The notes: generated by a model not told the origin, from the letters alone. Shown: positions 32,682 through 46,842, counted from the stretch's first letter. The stretch is 64,000 nt of DNA from Echinometra lucunter (GCA_029962745.1 CM057161.1:5730887-5794886), one strand, 5' to 3'. Program-made: numbers and translations.

Positions 32682-35600
32682 ACTTGTAATTTCACCATCA
32701 AACTACGCTCCTTTTATATTCAATCAGTTGAACCCGATTAAGAGCGGTAACGGATGGAAAACAGCCTTGGAGCACCTTTTATATATAGCGAAATAAAATA
32801 GTAATCGTTAAAAGGGTGAAATATTATTTGCCTGCGGGGTCCATGAATATGAATTATAATTTCGATCCATTTATATGAGCTTATTGATTATAGCGGGTGC
32901 CAAGTAGGTTTCCAGGCACTCATCTTTATCATTCATTATGCCTTAGACCTACAATGAAGGAGAAATATTTGGTTTGTTGAAGGTTCTGTAAGCCTCATAT
33001 TGAAGCTCCCCCCGGCACCATCACCACCGCCACTGTGAAACTAAATTATTTCAGACTTGACCGAGGGTGCTCAATTATGAATCACAAATTCGATCGATTA
33101 ATATTAGCTTATTGATTATCGCGCTTGTCAGGTAGGTTTTCAGGTTCTAACCTTTGTCATACCTAATGCCTTAGGCCTACACAAGGGGTGAAGTATCGAG
33201 AATGTTCAAAGACTACATATGCCTCATGCTGTTGCTGCTCCTGCATTAGCACTGGGAAGCTAGTTCAGACTTGGCTGATGGTACGTCCTAGATTGGTTGA
33301 ATGTCAAGATAGAGGTTTTGCCTTCAGCATGTTCAGACTACGTAAACAGGGTAATAATAACATCGTATATAAAGCGCATTGAAATATTTACGTCACATGC
33401 TATATTAATGTAACATTATTTCTTGAAAGACTGGTCATACCTCACCGATGAAGATAATAATTGATAACGAGATTTTCCATCGAAGGTAAAGGCTACTTTT
33501 TTGAAAACGCGATCACATTCAATATTCAAAATATAGCAGGGCAAACCTTCCAGTGAAAATCTCTGTTGGTGAGGTTTGATTGTCTCATTTGTCATGATTG
33601 GTGAGGTTGATTGGGTAATTAGTCCTTAATGGAGTCGCACAACAGGTGGAGGCAAAGGGGGAGTCCAATTTCTTCGTCCACCCTTCCACTAAGCACCGCA
33701 TCCCGCGCAAGCAGCACATGCAGGTACATGGTACGTAATCAAACTGTTGCTTCAGGATATTTCAATTTCACCTGCGAACATAGCGATTCTGTCGCTTTTT
33801 TCATACTCTCTAGTTGATACTGTTTTGCTTATGATAAGTCGCATTTCTGGCTGATCTTCGTTTTTCTTTGACATCTTCACCTGCACCCTAACAATATTAT
33901 TTTGAAGGTAGAATCTTAAACCTGTACCACTAGTTTTACAGCGTTCCACAACAGGTGAACATGATGCTGGCAAGGGGGAATCCCTATTTCACGGCTCACA
34001 CCTCACACTAAATTACACACTAACATCCACGCAAGCTACTCACGCATGGATTAGGGCCGACCTCAATTACACACCAATGTCCACGCAAGCAACTCACGCG
34101 AAAAACGTACGTCAAATTAATAATGTTAAGGACATTTCAGTTTCACGTTCCAGAATATAGATTTTGCCGCTGATTTTATTGATAGTGACTGATACGGCTT
34201 CTCTCTCGCGAGTTCGAAACCAAGTGGATGCGCTAATGCCCTTTGGTAAGGTATTAATCTTCATTACCAAGTCCTTCGGAGGGGACTTAAGCCGTTGGTC
34301 CCTTGGTTGCTTACTGACGAGCCTACATATGCTTTCTTAGCAGTCAGGTAAATAACCAACCAACCAACCGTTTAGTTTGTTCTTTTTTGACAGTTTCACC
34401 AGTATAGGCCTGAGAATGATATTCGAAGGTTCAGCTCAAGATGTCCCTCCACCATGTCCCCAGGTGGGCAGTGCAGAGGCAAAAGGGGAATCCCAATTTT
34501 GTCATCTGCGCCTCAATTAGGCCTACACTCTAAAATCCACGCAAGCAACTCACGCACTAGGTACGTCAAATAGACTCTGCTTCAGGATATCTCAGTTTCA
34601 TGGGCAAATATATCGATTTTGCAGCCGATTTCCTTCTTGTTGATACCGTGTCTTTCTCATATTTGCATTTGGTTTTCCGCTCCGAGGTTCTTCTTTGACG
34701 TCTTCACCTGTTGCCATTTCAAAGAAGGCGTATGCAATAATGTCGTTTCGTATAGATCTATGCATGTTTAAATTAAATCTGATACGTGACGAAGAAGTCA
34801 ATGATAGATGAAAGTTTTTATGCATGTTTAGATTAAATTTGATGAGTGACGAAGAAGTCATTGATAGTTGAAAGTCATAACGATCTAAATTGGCAACTCT
34901 TCTCTGCTACAGATTGTGATGTCATAGGGAAGACGCTTTTTTTCTAAAATAAAAAAACATATGCACACGTTGGTTTCAATATGCGTATAGCCCATCACTT
35001 TATATGATAAATGATAATACAGAAATGTAGATAAAATGTCTTGCTCAAGGGCATCAGTGCCATGCAGGGGAACGAACCCCGGACCTTCGCGTCTCCAGAG
35101 AAGCGCCTTAAACCACTCGACTACGGCACCTCTAGTTTATAACGATCGAAATTGGCAACTCCTCTCTGCTACAGACTGTGATGTCATATAGAAGCCGTTG
35201 CGCAAAATAAATCAAAAGTTTGGGGTCATACATTTGGGGGTGTTGTTCTTGTGTAACGTCCTATGTATTGTAGGGAACCTTTTCCTTTATATTTTTGAAT
35301 TGAGAGACTTTTTTAAAGTCTCACTCTTCCCCCCTCCACTCACTCTCTATCTCTCTCTCTCTCTTTCTCCCTTTCCCTCTCTCTCTCTTTCCCTTTTCTC
35401 TCTCTCCCTCTCTCTTTTATCTTCTCTCTCCTTCCAGTCTTTTTTCTGTTTGTCCCCTTTACTTCTCTCCTTTTTTGGTCCTTTCTCCATCTCTTTTCTC
35501 CTCACACGCACTCTCTTTCTCGTCGGTTCACCTTATGTTCTACTGATACTTTTCCTGCTTATTTTTGAGGAAAACTGGGCCGGAATCGCATGGGGAATCT

Positions 35601-38600
35601 TTATGAGCTTGTCAGTTCGCATGAATACCCAACTATCATTTGAACCCTGAAGCAATCAGAATGCTCCAAGAAAAAAGGGTTGTCGCACTCTTAAGAACTT
35701 TCAAACAGTACATCGAACTCGCTACCGTATCAAAATATACCCCTTTCTTGATCTCCTCGTAGGCAGAAAGGGTCGTCGATTAAATGGCATGCAAGCACTT
35801 TAGACAGAAGTGAAAAGGAATTAGAAGTAGAGAAAATGAGTGTTGAAAAATAATTTGGCTTAAAGAAAGTTATAGGAGCGGGTGAATGGTGAAGCTGGCT
35901 ACAAATAATTTAAGTTTTTAGAGGTTTAAACCACTTGATAAAAATTAAGGCTGGCCTGTTAAAGTCCTGTAGAGAGTGTTAAAAAGTGCCTAACATGAAG
36001 CAATGATATTATGTAGTCCCCAAATTCCGGTATAGTTTCATCCAAGGTTGGGGTGGTAGTATGTTGTCTAGATATGATTATTTCTTACCAAGACGGAATG
36101 ACGAACTACTTTTCAGTTAAGTAGAAAGGTTGCAATAGTAACACTTTTTGTATAAAACAAATTACACGCTCTTCCAAAGAACGCATTCTCGTTATATCAT
36201 TCATTTTCTCCAATTATCGTAGTGGTGTTGACTTGTCGATTAGCTTCCCTTGTGTGTAGGTCTGTGAGGAGCAATGTCAGTACGTGACTAACGTTTAACA
36301 CTCCGTTAAAGATGGAGCACTAATGGCTTTGGTCGCACGGGACACAAATTTTATGTATTCAATTACCAATAATATATAATTTCCGCCTTTGGGGAGGTAA
36401 TTCCAAGTCTTTGACATTTTCAAAGTATTAATTCTTACTTCAACAAAGATATTTAAGCACTTTATGACACACAACGATGATGCCCACACTTCTGACAGAA
36501 TCTGTCAATGGGCAAGAACAGAAGTGAAGTACATGCATATATGCATAGTTAATTGAAGATAATGCTGGATTTATAGAATACAAAGAAATTTTTCCCAAAT
36601 TGTTTTCGATTCTTTGATTTGTTAACACTTTCTGTTACCATTTTAACCTTCCAGATATTTTATAGTGAGAAACGGATTAGTGATCAAGCAAACACGTGCT
36701 GCGACCACTGTTATAATGGAAAAGACAAAACTGTTTGTTTTACCTAAGATACGTTCTCTTTCTTCGTTTGTTTGTTTTCTGTGTGTGTTGTTTGTTTTTT
36801 ATTTTATATTTGCCTTTACACCATTCTTTTATGAAGTGGTGGTGCTCATGATTTTATTTTTTTTTTTTCATTTTTATTAATTTCCACAATAACAGCGAAT
36901 GAATTTCTTAACATTCATTTTGCATCTCAAAATCATCTTGGAATCAACAATATTTTAGAGTGATATGAAATATGTACATATTGATATCAAATCAGTACAA
37001 TTAATAAAAAGTGTATAAATAAGTAAATAAACAAATGCTCGCTGCATTGTGGTAAAACCTATACCTCCTTCCTCCCCTCCCCCTTCATCAGCACACAACC
37101 TCTCGCTATTTATGTACAACGGCGTCTAGGAAGCGTCGTTTCTTCCAAAAAGTCCTTAGCAAAACATTCAAAAGCATGATGGACATAATGGAAGAATTAT
37201 ATTCTTTGCTCGAAAATGTAACAAATAAAATCTGTTTGCGTTGGTTGTTGCTTTTAGCACTGGTTACTCTCCGATGTCCCATCCACGGGAAATGTTGTTT
37301 GCAGACACGCTCACCACCCCCACCTCCATCCCATCTCCCTTTAGATTGAACAAACCTTGATGAGCATCTGATTTCCACCAATGTCAAAGTCGCACCAAGA
37401 ACCGACTGCACAAACCTAGCTTATTTCTTTCGTCAATCCGTGTGCTTGTTTCTACTTCTCATTCACCCTGCTCTACATTTTCTTCAGGGTTGTATAGAAA
37501 GCAGTTGGCATTGTATAGAAAAGTGAGAAATTATTGGTAAAACTCATGCATTAATTATTTGCTGATAAGGTTTTTTGCTTTCTTACATCAATGCTACACG
37601 ACCTCCCCAATGACACCTTCGATTTTCTGTTCGAGAGTTGCCGAAAAGCGACAAAGGCGGTTTTCACAGTTCCAAATAAGATATGCTTCCGTGCTTCAGG
37701 CGAAATTCAAATTCAATTCAATTCAGTTACTTCTAAAGCTTGTTAGAATTGATTGAATTGAATAAAATAGAAGGGTCATAAAAGATGTATCCTTAAACTT
37801 CTAACCATGGTTAATGGGACACACCAGCTTAGTAGGAATTAAAGTTGTTTCATGTATCTCTCAAATATAATTACTTTCCATTCACCACGTGTAAATCACA
37901 GGCTTGGGGCGACGCGTCGCGGCGGTTGTCCATTTTAACGACGGGAATAGGTAAAGGCATATATTTCTTTACAACTATTATTTTATCAAAAAGAAAAACT
38001 GAACACACAGGAAAGACATGATTTCAGATTAGCCAACAGGGGCTCATTTTAAAGAAGCAAAGAATAAGAGCTAAGTGGTCCTGATATAGATCTGAAAAGC
38101 ATCGGAGGATCGGAGCTATAATCTTTGCCACAATAGAAAATGAGTAAAATACGAACGATAGTTTGTTTACACCAACCGCAGAGCACACCCACAAACCCGA
38201 TTCATCACACATCCGCACTCCGCGCACAAATGACTACCAATGCCCGTTCCGCTCTAGCGACGCCCCTAATTAAAGGACCTGTTCATTTTAAAGAGCATTG
38301 TCAATAAAGTTCGTAAAAAGCACACTGCCACAAATTCAACTTCTGTTACCCTCCAGAAACCTTCAAGCAAACCGTATCTTACTTCGGAACCGGCCTTTTT
38401 CCCCGGCTCTCCAAACATGCCAGGGACAACAGGTATTCAGCAAACTTGACAAAAATTCAGCGGCATTTATCTCCACAGAAAACGCCACGGTGTCAGCGCC
38501 TCACTTTACGTCGAGTTCTCTCCCTGTCCCCCTGAAGCTAGTGGACATATTCACGTAGAATCTTGAGCTAATCAATACACTGGAAAGAACGGCCCTACAA

Positions 38601-39535
38601 AATTCGTGATAAAATCACGGACGCATGTCGGAAAGCAATCCAAATCAGGGCAATATCAGTTTTGTGTACTGTTTTGAGGACAAAATCCTTGTCTGCACTA
38701 TTTAACCTCCCTTTTTTTCAGAACGAAGGAGCTGCCTGAAATGTCATTAAATGCGATGTTGGCAGGATGTTGCCATGGAGATGGAACTAAATCTCCGTCA
38801 CAGAGTTTGCTTTTTTTTTTCATTGTATTTGTGTTTTTATTGAAAACAAACTCAACAACATAAATATTCTCAAAGTACCAAAAGAGTAATGAATGACACA
38901 AGACGACACCCGCACAACGCAACACAAAGACAATGCCTGATTCAATATAGTGTGAAGCCTCATTCTAACGAGCATCAAGGCTACGGAGAAAATATAGAAA
39001 TGCTCCACTAAGACGGAAGTCGTCAAGGTGAGGCTCCAATGAATGAATTACAATAAGATTTTAAAAACAGTCAATAAGAAGTATATATTTTCATAGGGGG
39101 GAAGGCCGGGGGTCGAAATTCTACAAGAATTGAAGTGACCATTGCTTAAAATGTGAGTTTAATTTACCTTTCTTCTCTTCTATTCTATATTCAACTTTCT
39201 GTTTCATTTTTACAAAAGAAAGGAAATTGATTATCTAGTTCTACCTCTTGAAATTTACAGCAAATAAAAGAAAAAATAATAATACATAATCATAACTACC
39301 TCCAGTATCAATACCAATACATATAAGCGCTGTCAGTGTAAAAGGTTGTCTTCTTCATCATTTTAGCTTTTTTTTTTTTTTTTTTTTGTAAATGCACAGT
39401 AAGTTTTTTCCGCATTGGAGCAACTACTGTGCATTTACAAAAAAAAAATTGACTCAGGGTTTCGGGAAGCACCTGACAAAATAACACAATGGACTCCTCT
39501 TCTTCCAATTTCATACAAAAATGAGTTTAAGGCTA
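28478..39535 (+). repeat. Copy B of the 11-kb direct duplication (probable unmerged haplotype)
   Basis: Net about 46 bp longer than copy A. From about 34.9 to 38.5 kb single-base indels in homopolymers become visibly more frequent than in the first half, suggesting a lower-quality consensus there. Its sub-features mirror copy A: MITE 30008-30270, hairpin 30383-30514, tRNA-like 31913-31987, TA run 32646-32682, tandem modules 32845-33300 and 33629-34650, and SINE 35038-35133. Confidence 0.9.
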
Positions 39536-40920
39536 TGGCATTATGTGAAAAACTTTAAAATAGAAAGGACCTAAACTGAGATTCTATAGTGCGTTTTTAA
39601 ATTATTTGTTGTGAATATTAGACCATTCAATTTCATTTTTATCCAAACCAAGCCAGTCTTCCCACTTTGATTATGATATACAAGTAAAATATAAATCGAA
39701 TGTGATTTCTACTTAATGTGGTATTTCGATATACTGTATGAGGCTTTCAAAATATTTTGCCTCATATCAAAATCGCATATTTTTTCATCAAACGGTGTCG
39801 TAGTAATGGCGCAAATTGTAATTTAAAAAAAAATCATGATAGTTAGTGTTTTGTTCATTTAACTGCCGTCCAAAACTTCCTTTGAAAGGGTTCTAAATTG
39901 ACATACTTGATATTGCTTTGCAAGCAAGAGATCGCGTAATTGCATGCGTGATTTGATAAATGGAAATAATTATTGCTTATCTTCAGTTTCCATCTCTTAT
40001 TTGAAAATATTGACTAAAATGGCGTATAAATAATAAAATATCTTTTAAGGAAAGTGATGAAAGTTGCAAAAGGAAAGACAATCAGAATGCTCTGTTACAT
40101 GAGCCATTGCGTTGGTGATGGCTACCATTTTTAATCCTCAGTTCTTTCTTCTATTTTTAAAATTTCACAGAGCAAGAGACATTAGAATTTCCTGTACTTA
40201 AGCCATCTCAAGTAGGGGCCTTCATGACAGATACCAATATTCCATCCTCAATACTCGTTTGAATGCAAACAAAAAAGTCAACCAGACAGAGACATTTAGA
40301 ATGCACTGTTACCTAAGCCATCTCCGCAAGAATAAAGAAGAGTAAGGGGGGCTGTTCATGACGTTCCCGGAGGGCAGATGGGTTACTTGTTAACTGAGTC
40401 AATATGGCCGAACACCGGAGAGATGTCAAATCCCACTAAGCCTGCCTCCAACTTATTAAGGCATCATCGCCATCGTGAGTGTTTACCTCGGGGTCTTAGG
40501 AAAGAGTGCGATGGACCTCCGACAGTTTCTGTTGCTTAAAGGCACTGTGAAACATCGTCAAGTGAAGTGAAAGTGCTTTAATGGTATATTAACCTACTAT
40601 TCCTAGAAATGGTCATGATAGTTGAAGATAATCCTTCGTGGCCTTTTTCTAGCAAAGTGCATATTTTCGGGGGGGGGTTGTTTGTTTTGTTTCTGTTATT
40701 TTTTTCCTTTTCAGGTCTTTACCTTATCGCTTAATATTGTTTTTTCCTGCCTCTTTTAGGCTTAGGCTAACGCTTTCAATCGCCCACGATTACAATGCAA
40801 AATACTGAATTGTTGGATGCATATTTTTGTGTGCGTTTGTTATAGTGGAGCCCTCCAAAAGATTTTAATTTTTGATGTACAGCTGATGTATTTGACCATG
40901 CTATTTTAATCTCTACAAAA
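39536..40920. other. Intergenic unique DNA with a thrice-repeated motif
   Basis: AT-rich, no gene seen. A diverged phrase (AGACATTTAGAATGCACTGT, then TACCTAAGCCATCTC) recurs near 40077, 40172 and 40288. A run of nine G lies near 40669-40677. Confidence 0.4.
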
Positions 40921-40933
40921 ACCAGATGCATGC

Positions 40934-40936
<3 letters not shown>

Positions 40937-40968
<32 letters not shown>

Positions 40969-41075
40969 TATCTCCAATTTCTCCTTCCTGCATGCTTTTC
41001 TTACCTCAGTCTCTACCCCTGTATCTTATTTTTCACCTGAGGGCCTCTCTTTCTTTCTCTCTCTCTCTCTCTCCT
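40937..41075. repeat. CT microsatellites
   Basis: (CT)n at 40937-40966 and again at about 41047-41074. A third run lies at 41414-41452. Confidence 0.8.
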
Positions 41076-41171
41076 CTTCCTGCACTTCCTCCTTGTTTAC
41101 CCTTCTTCTCTCTTCTCTTATTTAGGTTTCCGGTTCAATTCTACCTTTATCCATCTCTCCGATTTTTTTTT

Positions 41172-41412
41172 TACTACCTCCCCCCCCCCCCCCCTATGCC
41201 TTACTCAGGAATTTTTCCCGGGAGCAAGAGTACGTAAAATTTTCGAGGAAATAAGCAAGGGGAGCGAAGCGACCGAGCTGCTCACGAGGGCACTTTTGCA
41301 TTTTTTAATTAGGATCTCCTACACACTTTGGATTTTTTGGAAAATTTTAATTAAAAGTAAGGCTTGAATATTCCTTCCCCCCCCCCCCCTCTGCGTACGG
41401 CCGTGATCCGCC
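41172..41412. repeat. Dispersed repeat fragment with C runs at both sides
   Basis: A C run (about 41180-41194) leads into ACTCAGGAATTTTTCCCGGG, then GCGAAGCGACCGAGCTGCTC, and finishes with a second C run and TGCGTACGGCCGTGA at 41392-41406. A fragment of the same family (CTAGGAAAAAAATTCCTGCG then TACGGCC) lies at 43938-43967. Confidence 0.5.
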
Positions 41413-41413
41413 T

Positions 41414-41452
<39 letters not shown>

Positions 41453-42126
41453 ATTTCTCTATCGTACCATCATACTTGTTCTTATTCAAGAATGATATCT
41501 ATTATATTCGAGACCTATGTTCTATAATAATCAAGGTTTTCTTTTCTTTCTTTCCTTTCCTCTTGGGCATCAAGGATACAGATGACTGAAAGAACACGAC
41601 ATTAAAATCAAACAAATCAGCACTTCCAACGTCAAGGAGAGAAATTCCTAATAAATTAGATTCTTTTCATACAAATTTCTCAATTCACTTAAGTCATCCC
41701 AGGGGCTGCCAGTTCTTGTTGGCATTCTATAACGAAAGGACTTTAAATACACTCTGCTAAATTGGCCGTGGAAGACGCTCCTCTTGTCACGGGGTTGTGT
41801 AGTTTAGGGAATCAAGGGAACACAGAATAGGTGGAAGGAGAAAACGCCTGGGGAGGGACTGGATAAGATCAAAAGTAGGTGTAACAGGAATAATGCAGTT
41901 CATGAGAAGTTGTTACAGTTTCGTTACGAGTAGAAAATTAAAATAACAAGCTTAGAGCAATTACATTAAGAGATTACTTCGGTGTGAGGATCGAATTGAC
42001 CTTTATTGATTGAAATTGAAAGTCATCTTCTAGTAAACAGACCTTAAGTAAGTGTTGATTCTACAATATTTTTTTATGTGTACATACATATACTGTGAAA
42101 ATGTGTTCTTCACTCAATATGATTTA

Positions 42127-42544
42127 AGCCCGCCGTACACTATACGATCCGACTGCGACCCGATTTTCGAACAAATGGCATTTTGCATGATTTATGAAAG
42201 CTTAAACAAGTAAATTATCTTATTTAAAGTTAGGAATAATGACAGGAATACTAAAATCGAAATTTTGGTTAACTACAAGCTTTATGGTAAGAGTGAAGGC
42301 CAAATCGGCTTCAAAATCGTAGCCGGTCGCAAGATTGCCATGACGTCACTACTATTCGGAATTGATTCGCTTTTATTCCTACAGGGAGGCTTGGATTAGC
42401 CCGGAATTTCGATTTTAGTATTTATACGACTATTCAGAACTTTGATAATTAAGAATTTACATGTTTGGATGTTCATGTCAAATGCTATTCACAATTTTTT
42501 TCCAAAATCGGATCGCAGACGGATCGTATAGTGTGCGGCGGGCT
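42127..42544. mobile_element. 418-bp MITE with about 40-bp terminal inverted repeats and TTA flanks
   Basis: Left end AGCCCGCCGTACACTATACG then ATCCGACTGCGACCCGATTTT. The right end is its reverse complement with few differences (GGATCGTATAGTGTGCGGCG then GGCT). TTA at 42124-42126 and 42545-42547 fits a 3-bp target-site duplication, as in PIF/Harbinger-like elements. There is no open frame inside. The superfamily assignment is tentative. Confidence 0.75.
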
Positions 42545-44628
42545 TTAGACATACATGAGAAAAAAATAACTCCAGGCGAGCTTGACGTTATTCATGGAAA
42601 TGACTGTGGAAACGATTAGGGAAAGGTGTTTCACATTGCATTTTCAACCGTGAGGAAGATGAAAACTAGATGACACTGATAGAGTGACTTAAAACGGGAG
42701 TGCCATCAAGATTTGATAGAGTCAAGATTGATTGGTTAATGATAAATACAAATGACAATGATTGCTTTTCATTTTGTTCTGAAGGTTAGCATACAAAAGG
42801 AGGCTGTGCGTTTTACTTTATACATTGCTTCGCAGGAGAATATAACTTTAGTTACATCATAGTTGTGAACCACCGGCCTAAATCCACCAAAAAAAAACAC
42901 ACTTGGATGAAAAAGTGCGAAAGAGGAAGAGAAACAATGAAAGCGGAAGCGGACAAAGACAACGTTAAAAAAATTGGGATCTACCTGCCGTACCTTAATT
43001 GTTTTAATTTCCTGTCGCGTTTATTACACCCAGTAGGACTGGTGCCCCTTCCCCAGCGATACCAGAACCCTATCAATGGCAGTACCCAGGGTGCGCCTTC
43101 GGTTACAACCACAGTCATTCAGGGGACCTTGGTGGCATCATTTGCATTACTTGATGAATTGACCCAGCGAACAATGATGTTAGCCTTCGAGACGGGTTTA
43201 ATGTGGTTTGGAGAAATAGCACGGTTGCATGTAATGAGGTGACATTTCAAAAATATCGACATCGCACTGAAAGAGCGGTTTGACACGAAGTGCTAACGTT
43301 GGTGATGAGGAAGAAGATTGCAATTTCTCTGTGGCGTCACCAGGTGGTTTTGAAGGGAGTGTTGCTTCAAAATGGCAAGAAAGTTAGCCGAAAACTATCC
43401 AACAAGTAGAAAATTAGACGCCCCAACAGGGTTTCATTTGCCGACGGCGGTTTTGCAGTAATTTCTTAAATGAAAAAGAGTGATTACTTTGGGAAATCGG
43501 CAGACAGGTTTGAAAATTAGATAACAGATTACAACTTGGATGAAAGCATTATTCAACCTTATTTTTCATATTTCCTGCCCATTTGCACAGCGCTCATTAT
43601 GCATGTATATTATTCAATAAAAGATTTTAGTCTCATGACGACGTACGCGGACATTTATTCAGTATAAATGAGGAAAATCCGAAAAATTATTTAGTAATTC
43701 TTGGAAAAAGTCCAGCGAAGACAGAAATTGTTATGGTCAGTGACATGAAACCTTACATCAAAATTTTTGCTCTGTTTGATGTCATACTAGGACCAATTTT
43801 CTACAACTTATCAAAAAATGTTCAGATATATGATGTATCGTCATATAAACATGGCCGAACGCACACAGGAGCTCCCGCTCGGTTGCTTTGCTTCCTCGCT
43901 TGCGTGTTCCCTCAAATACTGAATATATTCTTGCCCCCTAGGAAAAAAATTCCTGCGTACGGCCTTGCATATAACTAAGATATCTAGGTGAATCCCATAA
44001 GATACTTCTACCCAGTCATGGAACAAAAGTCCAACTTTTCAGGATATTTCTTTGTGTGAGGGTGTGTGTGCGTTGTATGTGTGTACGTTTGCTTTTTTGT
44101 TGTTTTTTGTTTTATATGAGGGGTTTGTTCGTTTTTTTTTGTGTTTTTATTCCTTCACCCCTAATAATATTCTTTTGTACTCATGACTTATATTACTGCT
44201 AGAAAGCTGTAAATTTAAGAATTAAAAGCTATGCACTGAGAAGGGGCGTAGAAAGCTGGGGTGGGGGTATGCATTCCCCCCCCCCCCCCCCCCCCCCCCC
44301 CCCGTAATGAGGACCTGTGTACGCCAATGCATCTGGGAGTCCAAAAAGAGGCCGAAGATGAGTAATGATAAAGAGTCATTTTGAATCAGGAGTGATGCAT
44401 GACTCTCAAGTCGTGGAAATCCGTTCCTGGAAATGACACCACTTTCCTTCTAAGATATCAACCTCATCACTTATCTTACAGCAAATTAGATAACAAATGC
44501 CTTTATATCCACTAGGAAATTATGATTTTTCATGGCGCAAAAGTAGGTCATGAAAAAAAGTGTTCCCAATATTTTCGCTCAGTCTCGCTTCCCATTAACA
44601 TGTCCAAAAAACCAAAGTTATAAAACAA

Positions 44629-44693
44629 CGCTTCCTGCAATTAATACTTATTTGAAGAACGGTATTGAGAGCCAATCAATTGCAGGAAGTGAT
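44629..44693. repeat. Small inverted repeat
   Basis: CTTCCTGCAATT near 44630 pairs with AATTGCAGGAAG near 44680. Function unknown. Confidence 0.4.
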
Positions 44694-46242
44694 GCTAAGG
44701 AATACAAAACAGTAAAATAAAGGAAATGGCAAAAAAAAATTATTGTGTATTGATAAGATCGATTGGGACACTGGGAGCTGGATCGTGGTGAAAAGTGAAT
44801 TGAGCAAAATTTCATTCCGAGTTAGTGATTTTTTTAAACCTGATGCCACTCTGTAACCTGAAGTCTTTCAGGAAAAAAAGTCATACATATTTAATTATTA
44901 AACCTTTAATTACTCGCCAATTCTCTCAGGCATTTTAGGGCATCAACTGAGCAAAAGGATACGCCTTGAATTTATTTGTGTCAGAAATGACCTGTTTTCA
45001 CAATTGAGCAACAACTTCCTGGCATCTTTTTTTTAAATCTTATTAGCATTTCAATTTTCCAATGAAAGGTGATACACAAGGATGGCTTATCTAAAAGGTC
45101 AGTGTCATTTCTTTCTATTCTTTCAAAACGTGATTGATCATAACTGTCCCTTATCTTTTGAAATATTCATTGAATGGAAACCAGTAGCTGGTCAAGGTTT
45201 TCAAACACAATCAACATTTGATTTCTTCCAGTAATACGCTTTTTCGTACTTTTGATACCTTGCTGTGTTCCAATACTTTAGTTTACAAAACTGGGTACAA
45301 ATAGTTGAACTTAGCATCAAACTATCACAAAAACATGATCTCATCGTTTGCAAATATTTAAGCTCTGTAGAAGGAAGCCATTTCCAGTGAATATTATTTT
45401 TAATTTTGTCATAATTTCAGCGAATGAAGTCAGTTAGTAGGCATTCTAACAAGTATATAGCAAAGAAATCTCAAAACACACACACACGTCTACAAATTTT
45501 CATTCAGCGTCAATTTACTGACGACAGTTTCGCGAACAAAAAATATTCAAAAGGCATACTGAAAAGCAGTGCACGATAGCATTATTGTTATCTCAAATAT
45601 GAAATAGGTATTGTACATGTTCTCAAGGGTATTATATACCTGGGAGGTAAACAAACACGAGTTCAATTTTCTTACTTATTTCGAGAGAACTACAATGATA
45701 CCTTTTTAACGTGTTGGTGAACTTAAGGTCTTAATTTTCTGGTGAGTTATTCATTATTTTGTTCTTGAGCAAATTCTTGATCAATAATTCTTCCACATTG
45801 CACTTAACACAACTTACATCATACTCACATGAGTAAATTACATTAAATTTCAGGTCCTGAGTGAAATAAAAACTTTTTTCAGATATATATAAAACTTCGT
45901 TCCGTTATCTCTGTTTCGGTATCTAGTGTACGCGTAGGGCTGAAAGTTGATATACACCTGGTACAGATACAGTTTTCCTGATATTGTTATCACTTTTCTC
46001 ATTTTCCTTTCTTATTTTATATAACTGAGTTTTGATTGTATAATTGATATTTTGACAAATGAAAATGAATGAAATAAAAAATGTGAATTTCACATCCGAA
46101 TCTGACAGGTATTATATCCTTTACCCATTCCTGCCAACTTTTCTCTTTCATGACGACAGACAGGACAAACCAAATAAACACACTTAAACAATCTCATATT
46201 AGAAAAAGTTACATAAAGTGCAAGAAAAGAAAATTTATTAAC

Positions 46243-46244
<2 letters not shown>

Positions 46245-46274
<30 letters not shown>
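46245..46274. repeat. (GT)n microsatellite
   Basis: Pure GT run of about 15 units. Confidence 0.85.
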
Positions 46275-46276
<2 letters not shown>

Positions 46277-46798
46277 ACGTTTGGACTCAACAATATATGT
46301 AGAGCTTACAAATACTCTTGAGTAATGATAAAACTACTGTAAGTATTTTATTTATAATGATTATAATCTTTTATTCGCATATCTGATCATATGTAGCAAC
46401 TCCGAGTTATGTTTAAACACAAATTCTGTCTTTGATGAGGTCCGATACCACAAATGTAAAAAATTGCAACACAGTTCTCATAATTTCTTGGCCTTCATAA
46501 TTATAACCATTTGCACCATTTCCTTATGTGACAACACCGGTGTATAAAACTGCTTAATATGCTCAAGTGCTACATAGTGCTTTTTTATGTCAGTCCAAAT
46601 ATATGATTAATAAGAACAAACATTTCTAATTTTTCATTTGCTTAGTTATTCCTGATAATCAACATCTGTAAGATAATCTATATTTAAAACTTATTTCACT
46701 TCATAATGATCGTAATTTGTGCACCACTACAGTATTAAACAACAATTACGTTTACTAAGACATCTCCGCCGTGAGTTCTAAGGTGATCCTATTTATTA

Positions 46799-46801
<3 letters not shown>

Positions 46802-46840
<39 letters not shown>
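46802..46840. repeat. (TA)n microsatellite
   Basis: Nearly pure TA run of about 19 units. Confidence 0.85.

Positions 46841-46842
<2 letters not shown>

Noticed and set aside
16966..39535. Reading the 11-kb duplication as a true tandem gene duplication
   Set aside because: The breakpoints coincide exactly with a placeholder gap and no gene is evident inside; unmerged haplotypes explain it better.
42865..43242. 125-codon frame after the 418-bp MITE
   Set aside because: Starts at GTG, no recognisable domain, no clear exon borders.
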